From CAIWHR01 sp963811685 (lineage in GTDB: Bacteria > Pseudomonadota > Gammaproteobacteria > Burkholderiales > Casimicrobiaceae): a stretch of 64,000 bases of DNA. Shown piece by piece: positions 63,185 through 64,000 of the stretch. The DNA lies in the NCBI GenBank assembly GCA_963811685.1, contig CAWESK010000012.1:1-64000 (forward strand), read 5' to 3'. Under the pieces are notes generated by a model, which saw nothing but the letters and a program-made list of their open reading frames with translations, did not search any database and was not told where the DNA came from. Position numbers and translations under genes: made by a program. Position 1 is the stretch's first letter; each line of letters opens with the position of its first letter.

Positions 63185-63225
63185 CGCGCGAAGGCGGACG
63201 GGCCGCAGGCGGACGGCGGGCGCTG

Positions 63226-64000
63226 TCAGCGCATGTTCCCCGTGTGTCCGAGCGAGTAGCGCCCCGGCTGCGGCCACACGGTGAGTCCGTGCGGCTCGCG
63301 ACCGACCGGAATCTTCTTCACCTCACCGCTGCCGGTATCGATCGCATACACGACATTGTCGTAGCGCCCCGACAGCCAGAGCGTCTTGCCGTCCGCACTG
63401 ACGTTGCCCATGTCGGGGCTGCCGCCACCCGGGATCGGCCACGTGACGTCGATCTTTTGCGTCGCGAAGTCGATGACGGACACGCTGCCCTTGCCGTGGG
63501 GCAGCCCATGGATCTTGTTCGATCCGCGATTGGCGACGTAGAGCTTCGTGCCGTCGCGGCTCGGGTAAAGCCCGTGGGCGCCGACGCCGGTCGGGATGAA
63601 GCCCGTCTGACGAAATGACTCTCCGTCGACGATGTGGACGCCGTTCGACATCATGTCCGCGACAAAGAATGTCTTGCCGTCGGGTGAGACGCGAACGTCC
63701 TGCGGCATGCCTTTCCAGGTCGTGCAGATGACCTCGTCGCGGCCGTCGATGCCCTTGACGACCTGCGTGGGCAGGCCGGGCTTGATGAGCTGGATGTAAC
63801 CGAGGACCTTGCGGTTGACGAGGTCGATCTTCGCCACCGTGCCCGTGAACTCGCAGGTGAAGATCGCAAAGCGGCCATCGATCGAAAAGTCGGCATGATT
63901 GATGCCGCCGCAGCGCGGCACGTCGAGCGAGGATTGGATCGCCATCGTCGCGGGGTCGCGGAAGTCAAGCCGCTTGAACGATTCGGCGACGACGATCGCC
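63226..64000 (-). CDS. YncE-like beta-propeller protein (5' end outside window)
   Basis: At least 258 residues of repeated blades: VRVSPDGKTFFVADMMSNGV, GLYPSRDGTKLYVANRGSNK, and GNVSADGKTLWLSGRYDNVV, each with the SxDGKxLxV pattern of seven-blade propellers. The blades are followed by VYAIDTGSGEVKKIPVGREP, then HGLTVWPQPGRYSLGHTGNM. Members include YncE and cytochrome cd1-type propellers; no heme motif (CxxCH) is in the visible part. The frame is open to base 64000 and the true start is outside. Ligand or partner unknown. Confidence 0.8.
   Translation of the reverse strand, partial: AIVVAESFKRLDFRDPATMAIQSSLDVPRCGGINHADFSIDGRFAIFTCEFTGTVAKIDLVNRKVLGYIQLIKPGLPTQVVKGIDGRDEVICTTWKGMPQDVRVSPDGKTFFVADMMSNGVHIVDGESFRQTGFIPTGVGAHGLYPSRDGTKLYVANRGSNKIHGLPHGKGSVSVIDFATQKIDVTWPIPGGGSPDMGNVSADGKTLWLSGRYDNVVYAIDTGSGEVKKIPVGREPHGLTVWPQPGRYSLGHTGNMR

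Noticed and set aside
1..64000. CRISPR arrays, tRNA or rRNA genes, prophage or defence genes
   Set aside because: No regularly spaced repeats, no cloverleaf with a CCA end, no conserved rRNA blocks, and no integrase, transposase, Cas, restriction or toxin family motifs were seen.

Overview
The window joins DNA from two unrelated bacteria. Bases 1 to about 7,790 look like an acidobacterium: ribosomal protein S1 tail, carboxypeptidase-regulatory-like secreted proteins, an acidic LysW-like zinc protein, an M28 peptidase, a rhomboid protease, pyruvate kinase, a YihY/BrkB membrane protein and the 3' end of rpoC. From about 7,920 onward the DNA is visibly richer in G+C. It carries a gene set and order typical of a betaproteobacterium of Burkholderiales type: rne/rluC divergent, trpS-scpA-scpB-rluB, glnE-ilvE-zinc finger-waaF, yhdP-nit, and trxB/ftsK-lolA-rarA-serS. 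Two truncated genes meet at the boundary (rpoC without its 5' part, and an Opp/Dpp-like permease cut after about 40 codons). I read this as a chimeric contig, not as gene transfer.

Both halves carry many single-base frameshifts inside otherwise intact conserved genes: M28 peptidase, YihY, rne, rluB, FemAB-like, nadE, livK, livH, livF, nitrilase and 2-hydroxyacid dehydrogenase. In most, the span length modulo 3 fits a count of one-base insertions. A 51-base repeat in rluB shows this directly, because one copy is 52 bases. I annotate these as genes with likely sequence errors and not as pseudogenes.

Layout of the betaproteobacterial part. 7.9-9.6 kb: remnant of a peptide ABC transporter and a low-molecular-weight tyrosine phosphatase. 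9.7-14.2 kb: RNase E and RluC, divergent from a 0.6 kb spacer. 14.2-17.8 kb: a LuxR solo, then cysB, an MFS exporter and a DUF192 protein. 17.9-24 kb: YciO-like protein, a 274-bp inverted-repeat element, an M50 protease, trpS, scpA, scpB and rluB. 24-26.8 kb: SDR, enoyl-CoA hydratase and a FemAB-like protein. 26.9-29.4 kb: nadE, glnB and mscL. 29.6-36 kb: a branched-chain-amino-acid-type ABC transporter with a fused LivM-LivG subunit, then tldD. 36-41.7 kb: SnoaL-like protein, waaF, zinc finger, ilvE and glnE on the minus strand. 41.8-48.8 kb: yhdP, nitrilase, MaoC, Smr and trxB. 48.9-57.9 kb: ftsK, a small secreted protein, lolA, an inserted minus-strand block (HpcH aldolase, hydroxyacid dehydrogenase, glycerophosphodiesterase), rarA and serS. 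57.9-64 kb: a secreted beta/gamma-crystallin protein, a 3-hydroxybenzoate/gentisate pair, a class II aldolase, a CBS protein and a partial beta-propeller.

Most genes are housekeeping (translation, chromosome segregation, envelope, nitrogen control). Accessory content is modest: the gentisate pair with an upstream gene remnant, the ABC importers, the LuxR solo, the inverted-repeat element and the crystallin-like protein. I saw no tRNA, rRNA, CRISPR array, prophage, transposase or defence system.
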